From: Takakia lepidozioides
Taxonomy: Eukaryota; Streptophyta; Takakiopsida; Takakiales; Takakiaceae
Direction of reading: 5' to 3'
Length of the DNA stretch: 64,000 nt
NCBI GenBank assembly: GCA_030704615.1
Contig: CM060732.1
Location: 77,171,053 to 77,235,052 of the forward strand
Shown: positions 24,001-34,825 of the stretch, one piece after another
Layout: the number at the start of each line of letters is the position of its first letter
Numbering within the stretch: the first letter of the stretch is position 1
The notes under the pieces: model-generated
Told to the model about the DNA's origin: nothing
The model's database searches: none
The model's input: the letters and a program-made list of their open reading frames with translations, nothing else
Program-made: the position numbers and the translations under genes

Positions 24001-26477
24001 CTGGAATGATTGTTTATTGGCATTTGCTATGAACACTTTGTGTTGCTTACAGCATTCTCTGTTGGATAAGCAGAGCATCGTAAACAATAGATATTATCTG
24101 CGAGTGGTTTCCCAGAATGATGCATGGTGAAGTGATACATAGGCTGGTAAGGGTTGATCAATTTTACGGGTTACTGTTTGGATAGCTTTCTCCTTTGTAC
24201 CATGGTGTTTCTTCAACCTCTCTGCGGGTTACAGTGATGAACAGATGCTAAGACAGCCTTTTTGTAAAAGCACATTTGCAGGTGTTGATTGCAGGAGCCG
24301 TGGGTCCTCTGCATTGTGATGTGACATTGGCAGGCGTTGCCAAGGCTTTTGGGGTCCGCCTGGTGAGTTGAAAGCTTGCCTGTGGTTTGATGAAGTTTTG
24401 TCTCTATGTAATGCTTGTACTGTAGAGGCTATTGACAGTTCTGTTGTAACATTGTTGGAAGAATCAAACTCATAAGTCAGGGACGTCTTTAAAGAGAATG
24501 AGACCCAGATACGACAAGCAACATTTAGTGAGTGGTGCTTCAAGCTTCTCTAGCTATGGCACTCATGCCTGCTGTCTGTTAAGTGAATTTTTCCTTTTGG
24601 CAGGCCTCAGACGAAGAGTTTGAGGAGGACCTTCGACAACAAATTGGCAACCACTGTACTGGCGATCAAAACAAGGTATTGACTTGTTTATTATTTGTCC
24701 ATTTTGTTCACGCCTACTCGCACCTGTCCTCTATTTTTCCCTCACTTGACAGTGCGCTTCTTTGACTTCTCATTTCTACCACAGATGGTTTCGCGTATGT
24801 GGTGAGTCTTGGGATGAAAACCTGAGCTTGTTTAAGCAGACTTGCGATTTCACATTTTTCTAATAAGCTATTGACATGGCTGGTATGAAGGACATATGTT
24901 TCCCTTCATATGCAAGTCTGTCTGCAGGGAGGTTGACGAACGAGCCTCCAAATTTGTATTGATCAAAGAGGCTAATTCAGTGGGTTGTGGATGGATGCCT
25001 GCAGATGGCCAAGCTACCAGAGGGCATAACAGAACTCTTACCTCTTCAGAATGTCACTGTGCCTGTGGTACCCCATCTCCTTCTTTCATTTTTTCTGGAG
25101 TTATATACACGAGGGACTCTTGGTTGGGCTGCTCTTAACTTTCTAGGAACACAGGTCAAGACTGTGTTATACCTGTCAAAGGGTTAATACCTCACCCTGC
25201 TATTACAGTTCACTGTTGTCCTTACAGCAGCTTTAGTCAACCATGACCATCCAAAACGCTGGCTTTAGGAATCTCAATTCTCTGTCTGGAAGGAACAGCT
25301 TAAGAGCAATAAGCTGGAAGAACTTGCCTCTTACATGAGAATGTGTCTCATTCAACTTTGGATTTTGTGCATGCAGATCAAATGTAGAAATGTATTTGTG
25401 CTGTCGGGGCCAACGATTTTGGAGGTGGCAGACCAATGGCAAAGTCTGGTGGAGCTAAGCAAAGAGAGGGATTTGTTCCATGTTCAGCAACCCTTCACGT
25501 GTGTGCGCCTACAAACCTGCCTCCCTGATGTGAGTGTAAAGACGTGACTTTGTTATGCAAAGACTCCCTGTTCTCATCAAAGCCACTCTCTCCCTATCTC
25601 CCTCAAGAAGGGACAATCCCACGTTGGGGATACTGTGGGATGTTGCAAGTATGCAAAGACTAGACATCCAATGGTCCTGGAGGAAATTATGGACTCTGTT
25701 GTGCCTTGTGAGATCGTCCATCTCCTCTGAATACGAGGATTTGTGTCTATGCTGCATGATTCTGTTTGTGACATAAACTGGTTTGGTTGCACAGGTGGAG
25801 ATTGCAGGACCGTTGTCTCGAATTGATGTGGATTTTCCTGATGTAACAATTGGTGTGTACTGTCTGGTTCTTGCTGGTAGCTTTGGTTGCTTAACATCCT
25901 AGTGCTGGCATGTGTGCTGCTCATTGTGTGATTTCTCAGCTGTCTGGTGTCGTGTGCGCATAGGAATACATTGAAGAAATACCCAGTTGCTAATTACTTG
26001 ATGATATTTAGGAAGTTGCATATTGAAGTAAGGCTTGTGACCATTTGGGCAGGATGCTATCGGGAGTCATCGCAACTAGAAGCTGTCAAGGGTCGGACTG
26101 GACAGAGTCCTGGAGGCCTTGTCCTCAGCATTGTTGGCAAGGTGAGCATGTTGAGTCTTTGTTTTCTGTTGTCTTTCAAGCTGGGTATTTGTCTGAAGTC
26201 AGAAAATAGTCTTTTTTATAATAATGTTTCATCTACGGCTGCCTTTAAGGTTTGATAGTTTGTCTATTTGTCAAGATTTCTGGACTTTTTTCCTCGTCTT
26301 GTGTGCAACTCCCTTTCTTTGACTGTTACTTCTCTTGTGTGATGTATGGAGCTGTCTTATCTAAAGGTTAGAATGACTGGCCTGTACTGACAGAGTGGGA
26401 CACGAGTGAGTTCCGCGGCAAACGCGTTGCGTGATGTGTTGCCACCAGGATCATTGTGTGAACCTCAGGAAGGCTGA
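18077..26477 (+). CDS. FAD synthetase (FMN adenylyltransferase), 16 exons, complete
   Basis: Transfers AMP from ATP to FMN to make FAD. Exons: 18077-18177, 18874-18919, 19267-19430, 19637-19754, 21313-21395, 21662-21721, 21901-22209, 23218-23314, 23881-23931, 24282-24362, 24604-24675, 25005-25067, 25377-25529, 25795-25852, 26053-26141, 26394-26477. All have GT/AG borders and compatible phases, totalling 1629 nt (542 aa). The N-terminal PAPS-reductase-like domain has the PP-loop SFNGGKDST (residues 41-49), then TIYFESPDAFPQID, IFLGTRIGDPNA (to 143) and [20 protein letters not shown]. The C-terminal domain is of the molybdopterin-binding (MoCF) type: VVVVGDEIL near 286-294, GAVGPLHCDVTLAGVAKAFG near 348-367, LPEGITELLP, RNVFVLSGP. 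This order is the plant one, reversed relative to animal FLAD1. No stop or frameshift is seen in the assembled frame. Exon 8 is separated from its neighbours by long introns. The final exon is weakly conserved. Confidence 0.92.
19919..21170 (-). pseudogene. LINE remnant (3' part of ORF2) in intron 4 of FAD synthetase, antisense
   Basis: Read on the minus strand, the frame near 20760 gives VIRPALEYASAVWVDNSNHA. This is the typical post-RT segment of jockey/I/CR1-like non-LTR ORF2 (RP.LEYAS.VW). Further on (about 20210-20130) a terminal zinc motif CPMCRQPEDNIRFLIHCP appears, preceded by LGTRVRIKLRAGSLPLN-like residues. Stops and frame changes separate the pieces. It differs from the L1-type LINE at 34-46 kb and lies wholly within the 19755-21312 intron, opposite to the gene. 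It is old and inactive. Confidence 0.7.
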
Positions 26478-29400
26478 TGCGCATTCTTTCAGCAGGTAGG
26501 ACTTTACATGGTCCTTTTCGTTGCTTTACAACTTTGAGTTTCAGAACGTGTTACAAGCAAATTCATGGTCTTTAAACCATGTAGCTCATTCTATAAATGT
26601 CTTCCGTCCCTGCCTTCTTCCTTGTTTTTCCGATAGAGTGTAACGGTGGTGAAGTTAAGAATCTGTCTTCAATTCTTTCACTTGCTTGTTGACAGGAGGA
26701 AGTATGCTTTGCGGAAGTATGGTACTTCACGACCTCCAATGGATACCTAGACAAAGAAAGTTAGGAAATAGCTTGTTTCAACTGCTTGTCTCAGGTGCTC
26801 AATTCTTTTATCCCCGGCAAATACTTCGTATGAACCTATTCATTTTTTCAACCATGGGATGTTTACAGAGCAGAATTGCTGTATAATAAGACTCGTGATT
26901 TTGGAGGGTTTACATTTTTCAGAGTAGATCCAGGCTGTAGAGTCGAGACTTATCCAATGATTCAGCATAACATACAGCATCTTCAACAGCAACTTTTAGC
27001 TCTTTTTCGTTGGGACAATTGGTCTTCCAATATCCCAGCTTTAGAGAGTGAGGATCATAACGGATGGTATCGTCTGTAATAACTTGCATGATGTACTCCC
27101 ACTCTGTGAGACTACAAAACAGAGCGGGACTGCATCATGCAAGTTATAAAAGAGTATATCGTTGGTTATTATCCTTAACTACTCTGCTAAGCTGGTATAT
27201 CTGAAGGCCAACAAACTTGTCATCCTTTACTCCTGTCATTTCAACGCACAAGAGCCAATGCTGAAATCTATCTGAGCACCTATTACCTCCTGGCCCATCT
27301 GCTATTCTCCAATGAAACTTTGGATAGCTCTCATCATCAAATCTGTCCCCAGATACACGAGTTCTTTGCAGAGCCCTGAATGAAGGTGTGCTGGTTTTTT
27401 TAGAATGTGAGTTTTCCTTGGTGCATCAATACCCCAAATCATGAGTCTCAGCCCCAAATTTGATTTGCATCTCTTCCATTGGATTTAATCGAGTTATAGG
27501 GCCAGCAACACAAGAGTTTTGGCCAACCTGGCTTCCCTTGTGATCCTTGAGTTTCTCCCTCTCTGTAATATCCGTTTATTCATTGCTTGCCGAGATATTC
27601 ATTCTCTTTATGGGCAATGGCACACTACTCGCTATAAGGGGATACAAGCTATATTGGGGTGTTCTTTTTTGGTGTACAAGGGTACAATATGTGTGGTGTT
27701 CTGTCAAAGAGGATGGCGCTCAATGTAACATGCACCAAAGTCCCGCATGTTCATCTTTGATGATAAGCGAAGACAAAAGCACATTTCTTCTATGTTAGTG
27801 CATTATTGTATAGGCTAGGAGGATCCGAGGTAGGCACGTTTTGTGAGATTAAAGGATAAAGGGAACTTAGCAATGGTGGCCAGATGCTCATTATGATTTT
27901 CTCTGTCTTGCTGTGTTTTTTCCTGAGAGTTTGAGTGTGATTCTTGTGGACTTGGGCAAGGGAACCATTGTTGGTTACGAACTGTTCTACCAAGAGCGAA
28001 GGAGCCATGGTGGTGGTAAAGATAGAGAGCTCAACAGTAATGTCAGTGAGGTGCCTTCAAGAGGAATGAGAGGATATGTGGGTATAGGTATTTAAATCAG
28101 GAAGTGAATTAGCCTAACGAGTCCAAGAGCGAAGTAGACAACAAGGTGGTGTTTGAGGTTGAGGAGGCACTCTTCTGCTGACAAACTTGCAGAGATCTGA
28201 GCCATGCCTTGTCTGACTGGGTACAATCCGAGGTGGTGATTCTAGTTGGATTGGGTGACTGTAGACTACTAGCCAGATGAGGTTGAGCTGGTAAGGAAGT
28301 CGAAAATGCACAGGAGTTTATCCGTGGTAACTCCTGAGAATACTTTCTGGTCTGCCAAGTTTGAAGGCCTGGTTGTTGCTGATACCAAGATGACCCTTGA
28401 AAATAGGCAGTATTGCAATGGCCAGGATTACCAATACTAGGAGTTGTTAAACTTGAACTGTTTGAAGGAGAGTTCAGCAGATGACTTGGGTTGTCCTAAT
28501 GACAATTTGGGATTTCAATTTGACTAGCCGAGAACTTTGTATCCCAACCTTGCATGCTGTTGCATGTGCTGTAGCTGCCCTGTATTTAGCTTAGGACTTG
28601 TAATTTTAATAGCTTGATTAGAATTAGGTGAGGTGCCGGCCTACCTGTGCTGGCACTTGGAAGATCTGGAAGACTTAGTTGTATGCTGTCATCTGGCTGA
28701 TAAGTTTTAGGCTTAATCTATCTATATATAAACACTGGGGCTTGAGCTCTCCATTTGGTGTTCACATTAAGTGTACTGTATGGTGGACTTGTGTTTCAGT
28801 TGATCATAAGCATAAAGGGCAGGCCCAAGTGTGACATGTATGTGGGGCCTTGTTGCTTATAATTGTTTGATATGCTATGCTTGCGCCTAGGGTCTTTCCT
28901 CTATGGTTTGGCGGTAGCAGCAGTAGATACCGCGTAACCCGGGGTAACCACAAAAAGAGTTAGACTCCCTTCAGTTCCCTTTAGACTGCCCTGTAACCCT
29001 AAGTGGAGTTTACACTCCCACCCATGTAGCCCAGGGTCACCCTGACTGGAGTTACACTCCCTTCAGTTCCATGTCACTCTCCAGAGAGGGAGCGGAAGAT
29101 TTGACATGCCAGAAGACATGCCAGAAACCAGCATACCTTCCTGAGAGATTGCAGGGGTGCATCAAATTCTTACATTATTCCTAGTGTTCTTATTATTATG
29201 AAAAGAAGGGGAGGAAGCCTCCCTTGAGAGCTTTATTCATGATTATTGAAGGTAATTACTAACCCTTACATGGGATGGATCTGGACACACCGAAGTCAAT
29301 TATTAAACCTGAGCAGAGCTTTATATGCATCTCCACATGTTTTAATGTAAGTCAGCAGAACAATCTCCCTGCGCAACTCAGTCGCTCCGGTGTAGTGCAA

Positions 29401-29687
29401 CAGCGGCTCTCTTTGCAGTCTCTTCTCTTCTGTCTCTCACATGTGGCTTCCCAGTCCCTACAACTGCACAGAGCAGGCAACCAACCAAATGCTAATTAGT
29501 TTCTGGCGGGCGACAGCAATGGAGATGAGCAGGAGCATGCTTATCCCAAGTTGGGTAGCAACAGATAGGGGCAGCAGTATGTTTAATCTCCTAACAAAAG
29601 AACTGGACAACAGATTAGCAGGAACGTATTTAATCTGGGGCGTAGGCAACGTACAGATCATTTGCTGCTTGATGACTGAACCTACCA
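26478..29687. other. Intergenic after FAD synthetase, no supported gene
   Basis: It begins with the probable 3' UTR. A 67-codon open stretch ends at 27079 (FRVDPGCRVETYPMIQHN inside) but matches no family I recognise and has no clear splice context. A strong hairpin lies at 27079-27147. A possible TATA-like CTATATATAAAC is at about 28720. Short echoes of GGAGTTACACTCCCTTCAG occur at about 28965-29070. Confidence 0.4.
27079..27147. other. Near-perfect 28-bp hairpin with 13-nt loop
   Basis: Arm 27079-27106 begins ATAACTTGCATGATG. Arm 27120-27147 ends CATCATGCAAGTTAT. The arms pair over 28 positions with about three mismatches, around a 13-nt loop. It could be a small-RNA precursor, a compact MITE remnant or a decayed palindrome. 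No gene overlaps it and no second copy was noticed in the window. Confidence 0.6.
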
Positions 29688-30191
29688 TCAAGCTGCAGGC
29701 GGCCACAAGGGTGTTTCCATCTCGTCTAGCTCAGGCCAAGGGATAGAAATCCGGGCGAGAGGGGTCGTGCAGGTACTCGATCCCGAGTTGGTGCTGCCAA
29801 CGCTAGTGCCAACGCTGCCACTGGGGCCTGCAGGATCTTGGATGTAGGGCTGCACAATGGAGAGGTTCAAACGTAATCCTTCCTTCGCTTCAAGGAGCTG
29901 CTCTTGGCCACCGGGGGCAAGAGTAGCTGCCGAGTCGCAGAGGTTTCCTTCCTGCAGCTGATCGATTTTCCCGTGATCTTCCTGGCTTGGGTTTGAGAGA
30001 ATGGCCCCCGTATAACGAGAATTCTCAGAATGAGCCTCCGCCTGCTTGGCCTGCTTGGGCTTCTTTGCATTACCCCGCAAATTAACTCGGAGCTGCTTTC
30101 GCAAAAAAGGTTTGGATGGCCGCCGCTGATTGTGCTGCAAGTCGGCCTGTCCATTAGTTTGTTGCGGATGGGGCTCTTGAGCGCTAGCCAT
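29688..30191 (-). CDS. Hypothetical protein, 167 aa, single exon
   Basis: I take ATG 30191 as start (MASAQEPHPQQTNGQ); the open frame extends upstream without another ATG. It ends at TGA 29688-29690. The protein is hydrophilic. A basic region at residues about 25-55 (RRPSKPFLRKQLRVNLRG, then NAKKPKQAKQ) is followed by Gly/Ser-rich sequence and a distinctive tail ISIPWPELDEMETPLWP. The basic block could be a nuclear or RNA-contact segment. No family is recognised. A TATA box 136 bp upstream supports a real transcription unit. Alternatives are a first exon of a longer gene or a chance frame. Confidence 0.45.
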   Translation of the reverse strand: MASAQEPHPQQTNGQADLQHNQRRPSKPFLRKQLRVNLRGNAKKPKQAKQAEAHSENSRYTGAILSNPSQEDHGKIDQLQEGNLCDSAATLAPGGQEQLLEAKEGLRLNLSIVQPYIQDPAGPSGSVGTSVGSTNSGSSTCTTPLARISIPWPELDEMETPLWPPAA

Positions 30192-30326
30192 CAGCTCAAC
30201 AACAATTGTGTGAAAGCTGCTTCCCTTATCTGATGGCACCTGAGATCTCTACCACAATGCAAGACGCAAAGAACGAACTGAGCACTACACCATCCCACCT
30301 TCACTGTTAATCCAATTCAACACCTC

Positions 30327-30334
30327 CTTTTATA
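30327..30334 (-). promoter_or_regulatory. TATA box for the 29688-30191 gene
   Basis: The minus strand reads GTATAAAAGGAGG, with TATAAAAG at 30334-30327. This is 136 bp upstream of the proposed ATG, so a start site about 30 bp downstream would leave a leader of about 105 nt. Confidence 0.45.
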
Positions 30335-30339
30335 CTACT

Positions 30340-31340
30340 TCATGCGGTTGATTTCCTATCAAGACTAGTCCTTTCAAAGCAAGATTCGCGGCTCGATTCG
30401 CGGTGGTGAGAGGGACGTTGCGCCATCACTGATCCCACCCCATCTCACTCTCACGTTAGGTACCATCTTTAAGGTGGGTCTTTGCAGTAGATTAAGAGTA
30501 ATCCTTCAACTACAGCGCTGAATACCTTTCAAGGAATCACAGATCAGTGGTTGTAGTAGATTACGAATATATACTCTTCAAGGAGGAGATCCGCATTGGT
30601 GATATAGACTTGGCCACCACCCCATGATCCTAACCCATCTCACCCTCAGCTTGCCAGGGAGCTTGGCTTGCATGTAGATATTTAAGAGCATCATACAAGT
30701 GACCACTCAGATGAGGTATAGACAGGTGGGTAATGTCTATGTCTGCAGTGTGTAAATGCTCTAGGCACACTCACAACTTCCACAGAGGAGAGATTGGAAG
30801 AGAGATGGTTTATCTTTGCAAATTCAGTGCAACTAAGCTTTGTGGTTTCATCCTGCCATTTCATATCGCTGATATCGCTTGTTCAGTTATCGGTTGGGGG
30901 CACTTATGTCTTACGGCACTCGGTTGCTAATCCCATTGAACAAGCTCCATTAACTTGATGGATACTGAGTCTGTAGACTTGATATGAAATTAGTGGCAAA
31001 CCAGCTTTAGAATCAATCTTAGTATCCTCACTGAATATATTCTTGATTTACAAATGATAAAAGATGAAACTAAGAAAATTTAATTATTTAGTTAGATATA
31101 ACTTTGCTTTTAGTTGTCCCCGGGTGGGGAGTGCCAGGCTGAGGCAGTTGCAACGGTTGAAACTTGAAACCTCATTATTCCTAATATTAGAAAATTCTAA
31201 AAATTGAAATATCTTGTTATCATTTAGTATGTAGTAACTCCAACTAGTAGTAATTTCTGGATCTTATGCCTCCAAAGTACAACACCTGCAATATCATTTC
31301 CACCATATATATTTCATTTTGTCACAAATCATAATGTTTG
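30340..31340. other. Intergenic, nothing recognised
   Basis: No supported gene. Two short related phrases with ATTAAGAGTA/AGATTACGAA context and CACCCCATGATCC/CCCACCCCATC occur near 30425 and 30615, suggesting an old local duplication. Confidence 0.35.
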
Positions 31341-31342
31341 CA

Positions 31343-31480
31343 GACTGCCAGTGCCTTGGCCTTTGGGTCTGGGGCTCAATCCCCTGTGCTGCCTTTGGGC
31401 TGGGGCTCTGTGTCCTTATGGGTCAGAAAAGGGGGTTAATTTTCCCCTGCTTGGGTTTCCTTGGAAAATAAAATAAGTAA
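31343..31480 (+). mobile_element. tRNA-derived SINE (type 4), second copy
   Basis: It shares TTGGCCTTTGGGTCTGGGGC, GGGCTGGGGCTCT, GGTCAGAAAAGGGGGTTAAT and a CCCC end with 17036-17275, then runs into AAAATAAAATAAG. The head is shorter and diverged. Confidence 0.55.
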
Positions 31481-31771
31481 ATATTTGCAATATGGATTTG
31501 ACGTGTAGAATTATAAGTTTCATTAAGGATGCTGAATGTGTGTGATTGCCGCAAAGGCCATTTAAGCTTAGGTTGGGCTTAGCTCGAGTTGGCAGTTATT
31601 AGTAATTATAATGAGTAATACTGGGTGGTTATCCCGGCCTCTTGTGGTCTTTTTTCCCACTTTTCTAATTCAAGTTACAGGGCTTCCGACCTCCCCTTTC
31701 CTAGAAAAGAAAAACAATCCACAATTAAAATAAATAAATAATGAAATAATGAAAATGAAAATAAATTACTG

Positions 31772-32060
31772 CAGTCGGTTGCTCAGTTGGGTAGAGCACT
31801 GAGCTGTGCACCCAGATAATTCTAGTTTCATGTGCCACTACCTTGTGGGGTGTGGTATGATCTCTCTTCCCTTGGGCCGGTGTTTTGGGCCTTGTGTTCG
31901 GCAAGGTTACTTTGAAAGAGGTTATTTTCTTTTTCTTTTTTTTCTCTTTTTTAATAAAAATAATGACCAGGGGACAGAGGCCCTGGTTAAATTTTATTAA
32001 TAAATGACGAGGAAAAAATAACCTTATTTTCTCCTCTCACTATAATTAAGGGGCCTGATT
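31772..32060 (+). mobile_element. tRNA-derived SINE (type 2), interrupted
   Basis: The head GGTTGCTCAGTTGGGTAGAG has a box-A-like core, followed by a degraded box-B region (ATTCTAGTTTCA). The 3' module GTTACTTTGAAAGAGGTTAT is shared with the minus-strand copy at 33790-34016. The copy is split by a 93-bp insertion at 31931-32023 and resumes with TTATTTTCTCCTCTCACTAT. It is not a functional tRNA gene: the acceptor stem does not pair. Confidence 0.6.
31931..32023 (-). mobile_element. LINE-tail insertion (93 bp) with 9-bp target duplication
   Basis: The insert begins on the plus strand with a T/C-rich run, then CCAGGGGACAGAGGCCCTGG and ATTTTATTAATAAATGAC. This is the reverse of a non-LTR 3' end plus poly(A). 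TTATTTTCT occurs at 31922-31930 and again at 32024-32032, a perfect target-site duplication. The core GGGGACRGAGGCCC also occurs at the 3' end of the large LINE (near 34395). Confidence 0.6.
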
Positions 32061-32099
32061 TGAGACTCCCAGTGTTTTCCTTTAATGTAAAATAAAAAA

Positions 32100-33700
32100 C
32101 AAAAACAGGGATATGATCATGATCCTGCCAGGATGGAACGACTAATCAGTGGGTTATATAGTGGTAAAAATTGTGGGAGCTTATAGTTGGATGGGCTCAT
32201 GCCTTTATCCCTGGAGCTGTGGTAGAGGGCTTCAGTGTGGGTTACAGATATAAACAAGGAGATTGAATCAATGACCCTTTTTTTCTAATTCTTGAAATAT
32301 ATAATTTAAAAGGGAAACTCAGCGACAGCTCACAAATCAGGCCCTTACTATAGTGAGAGGAAAAACTTCCAAACGTCTTTCCGAGTAACCTCGCACGAGT
32401 GCCAAGCACAACGCTCAAGGGAGATTATAATACAACCCAAAACCCAGTAGATTCGAGAAGCACCCCCCATGGTGGATCGGTTATATTTTAAGAGATTCGT
32501 GAGGGTGTTGAAAGGTACATTTCAACTGCAAATGCTGATCACTTTATAATAATAGCACTTGCATGCACACCTACATACCCTTGGGGTCTGTTGGCTATTC
32601 AACAAAAAGTTGACCCTTGCACAGTAAAAGGACTGGAGTTTGTGAAAAATTTGGAATCTGGAAATCTCAATCGGACAATATGTACCCACCTACCCCCTGC
32701 AGGCCCTGGCCAAATTTTGGGCCAATCAGTGAAGACATGCGAAAATGCCACCATTGCATGGGGGGCCTGTATTTTGCATTTTTTAAAACAGAAAAATGGA
32801 TTTTGTACATTTTGGATGTTGGGTTGGATTTTTTTGGCTTGGTGGAGGCAACCTTTCTTCCCCACGACATCCCAGTTCTAAGAAGCCCAACATCTTGGAA
32901 TTTGGAGCACATTGCGGAACTTGGTGAAAGAGGGGGGTGTAGAATTGTCAAATGAAGCAGGGATTGTGAGCACGCTAGGCTATGGGAGAGAGAGAAGGAA
33001 ATCAGAAAAGCTTTCTGGAAAAAAAAAAAAAAAAAAATCCGCTAAATGGCCAAAAACTTGGCCAATTTTCCTTTTTTTTCATTCCCGCTTTTTCCGAAAG
33101 TCTTGATTGGTGGCTGAACCACGGGAAGAGAAAACATGTAGGAGCAACCCCAGCCCTGTCACACTGACCCTAATTGCTAGCGCATTATGTGGAATTTGGC
33201 CAAGCGGAAAATGGTTGCATGTTGTACACTTGGACACCCTGTGCAGCGTGTAATTTCCTAATTCCCTAGAATTTGGCGTACATCTGCAAAAGTTATGCAG
33301 AGGAACTGGGCCCAAAATCGGCCTTAAGGGCGTTTAGGGGTTAAAAGGGAGCAGATATGTCACTGGCATCCAAAAGTATTGAGAGAGACTTGCATGTCTA
33401 ACAGACTTCAGTGTGGGTTATATATGCTTAAACTATGGAAGCGTGTGTGCGTGGAAGAAATTTGCGAGCTTCACGGTTTTGTGTGAGACGTGGATGTGCT
33501 CCAATTATAGAGTCCCTGCTGAGAAAATGAGTTATCCGAAATTTGGGGGCTTGAGAGCGACGTGCATGCCTCAATCTTTTTCTAGACAGGGCTGAGGGAG
33601 ATGTCTATCATTTACTAATCCACTCTACCTTCCAACACTCAACCCCAGCTCCTGGTTTTGCACCTCTTCTCAGACATATTCTGTGTGGGCCACGTGTTGT
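32100..33700. other. Intergenic with SINE 3' scraps
   Basis: No gene is seen. About 32310-32345 (GGGAAACTCAGCGACAGCTC) and 32045-32100 echo the 3' module of the type 3 SINE at 48113-48335, in opposite orientations. A run of 18 A lies near 33020. Confidence 0.4.
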
Positions 33701-33789
33701 TTTTACTAGCACACAAACAAAAAGTTCGCTAATTTTAGTGTGACCATCTTTCTTTTTAGACAAAATTTTAAAAAGAAGCAAACACGCTC

Positions 33790-34016
33790 CAGACCGCTTT
33801 GCACATAAGGCCCCATAATTATAGGGGGAGGAGAGGAGAAAATAACCTCTTTCAAAGTAATGTTGCCATGCATAAGGCTTCGCAAGGGACACACGCAGTA
33901 CTACAATACCACACCACAATAGTATAATACTACACCTGACATAGTAGCCGGATTTGAACCTAGAATCACAAAGGTGGCACTCAGTGCTGTAACTGAGCTA
34001 CCAAATGGTGGTGTGA
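33790..34016 (-). mobile_element. tRNA-derived SINE (type 2), minus-strand copy
   Basis: Read on the minus strand it begins GGTAGCTCAGTTACAGCACTG (box A-like) and carries TAGGTTCAAATCCGGCTAC (box B). It ends ACTTTGAAAGAGGTTATTTT, the same 3' module as the copy at 31772. A spacer unlike any tRNA body separates box B from the tail. Confidence 0.65.
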
Positions 34017-34825
34017 CTTGCAGGGTTCTATATCAGAACTTCACAATCTTTGACAAAATTATAGTTACAAGAACTTGCTTCAGATAGGGACATTTTACAA
34101 TAACTAAGTTAAATCCTTTACTAACAGAAACTTTGCTATTCCAAAACTGCCCTCTCATATCCCAACTGAATTAGTTGCGTCCTGTTGTTGGTTGGTTAGT
34201 TTTCGGTGGCCATCCGAAGTGCGGAATCGGTTTGTGCGCAGAAATGGGTTGCTACAAGAGATTTGAATATATGATGGGCGCACAATTCTTCTTGAAAACA
34301 AATGTAAGCCTCCATATTCACAGTATAAGCCTCCATGGCTTACATTGCCCCTCCTCTTTTTTTCTTTTTTTTTTCTTTTTTTTTTAAAAGAGAAAGGGGA
34401 CGGAGGCCCTTTTACTCAAATTAATTAAAAATATATATAACAGCAGGTGGAAAAAATAACCACCTAGGAAGGCCGTGAAGTCTAACTGAGGGGGAATTTC
34501 CCCGGAGCCAAGCTAACTTGCTACATGAGGTGCTAGACAGGAAGAAGATTGTTGGTAGCTAGAAGGTAAGAACGAGCATGCTGGATTATGGTTCCAAAGG
34601 GGGCAGCGAGAGCGGGGTGGTGGAATCAGGGGCAGTAGAAGAAGACGTAAGCCTAAACGAGAAAGACGAGCTGACTGCCGAGGCTTTTGCAGGCTGTCTG
34701 CATTCTACCTGCTTGACGGAGGCAAATTAGGTGTGCCCCAAATCAGCAATGGAGATCAAAGCAATGTCACTGAAGCACTTATGCGCTTCCAATAGGAGCC
34801 ACTGTTTGAGCCAGCAAGGAACATC

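Noticed and set aside
26686-27079. Possible extra coding exon after FAD synthetase
   Set aside because: The synthetase frame already ends at 26477, and no recognisable domain or consistent splice phase was found here.
31772-31850. Possible genuine tRNA gene (GGTTGCTCAGTTGGGTAGAG)
   Set aside because: The T-arm is degraded and the 3' module is shared with another SINE copy.
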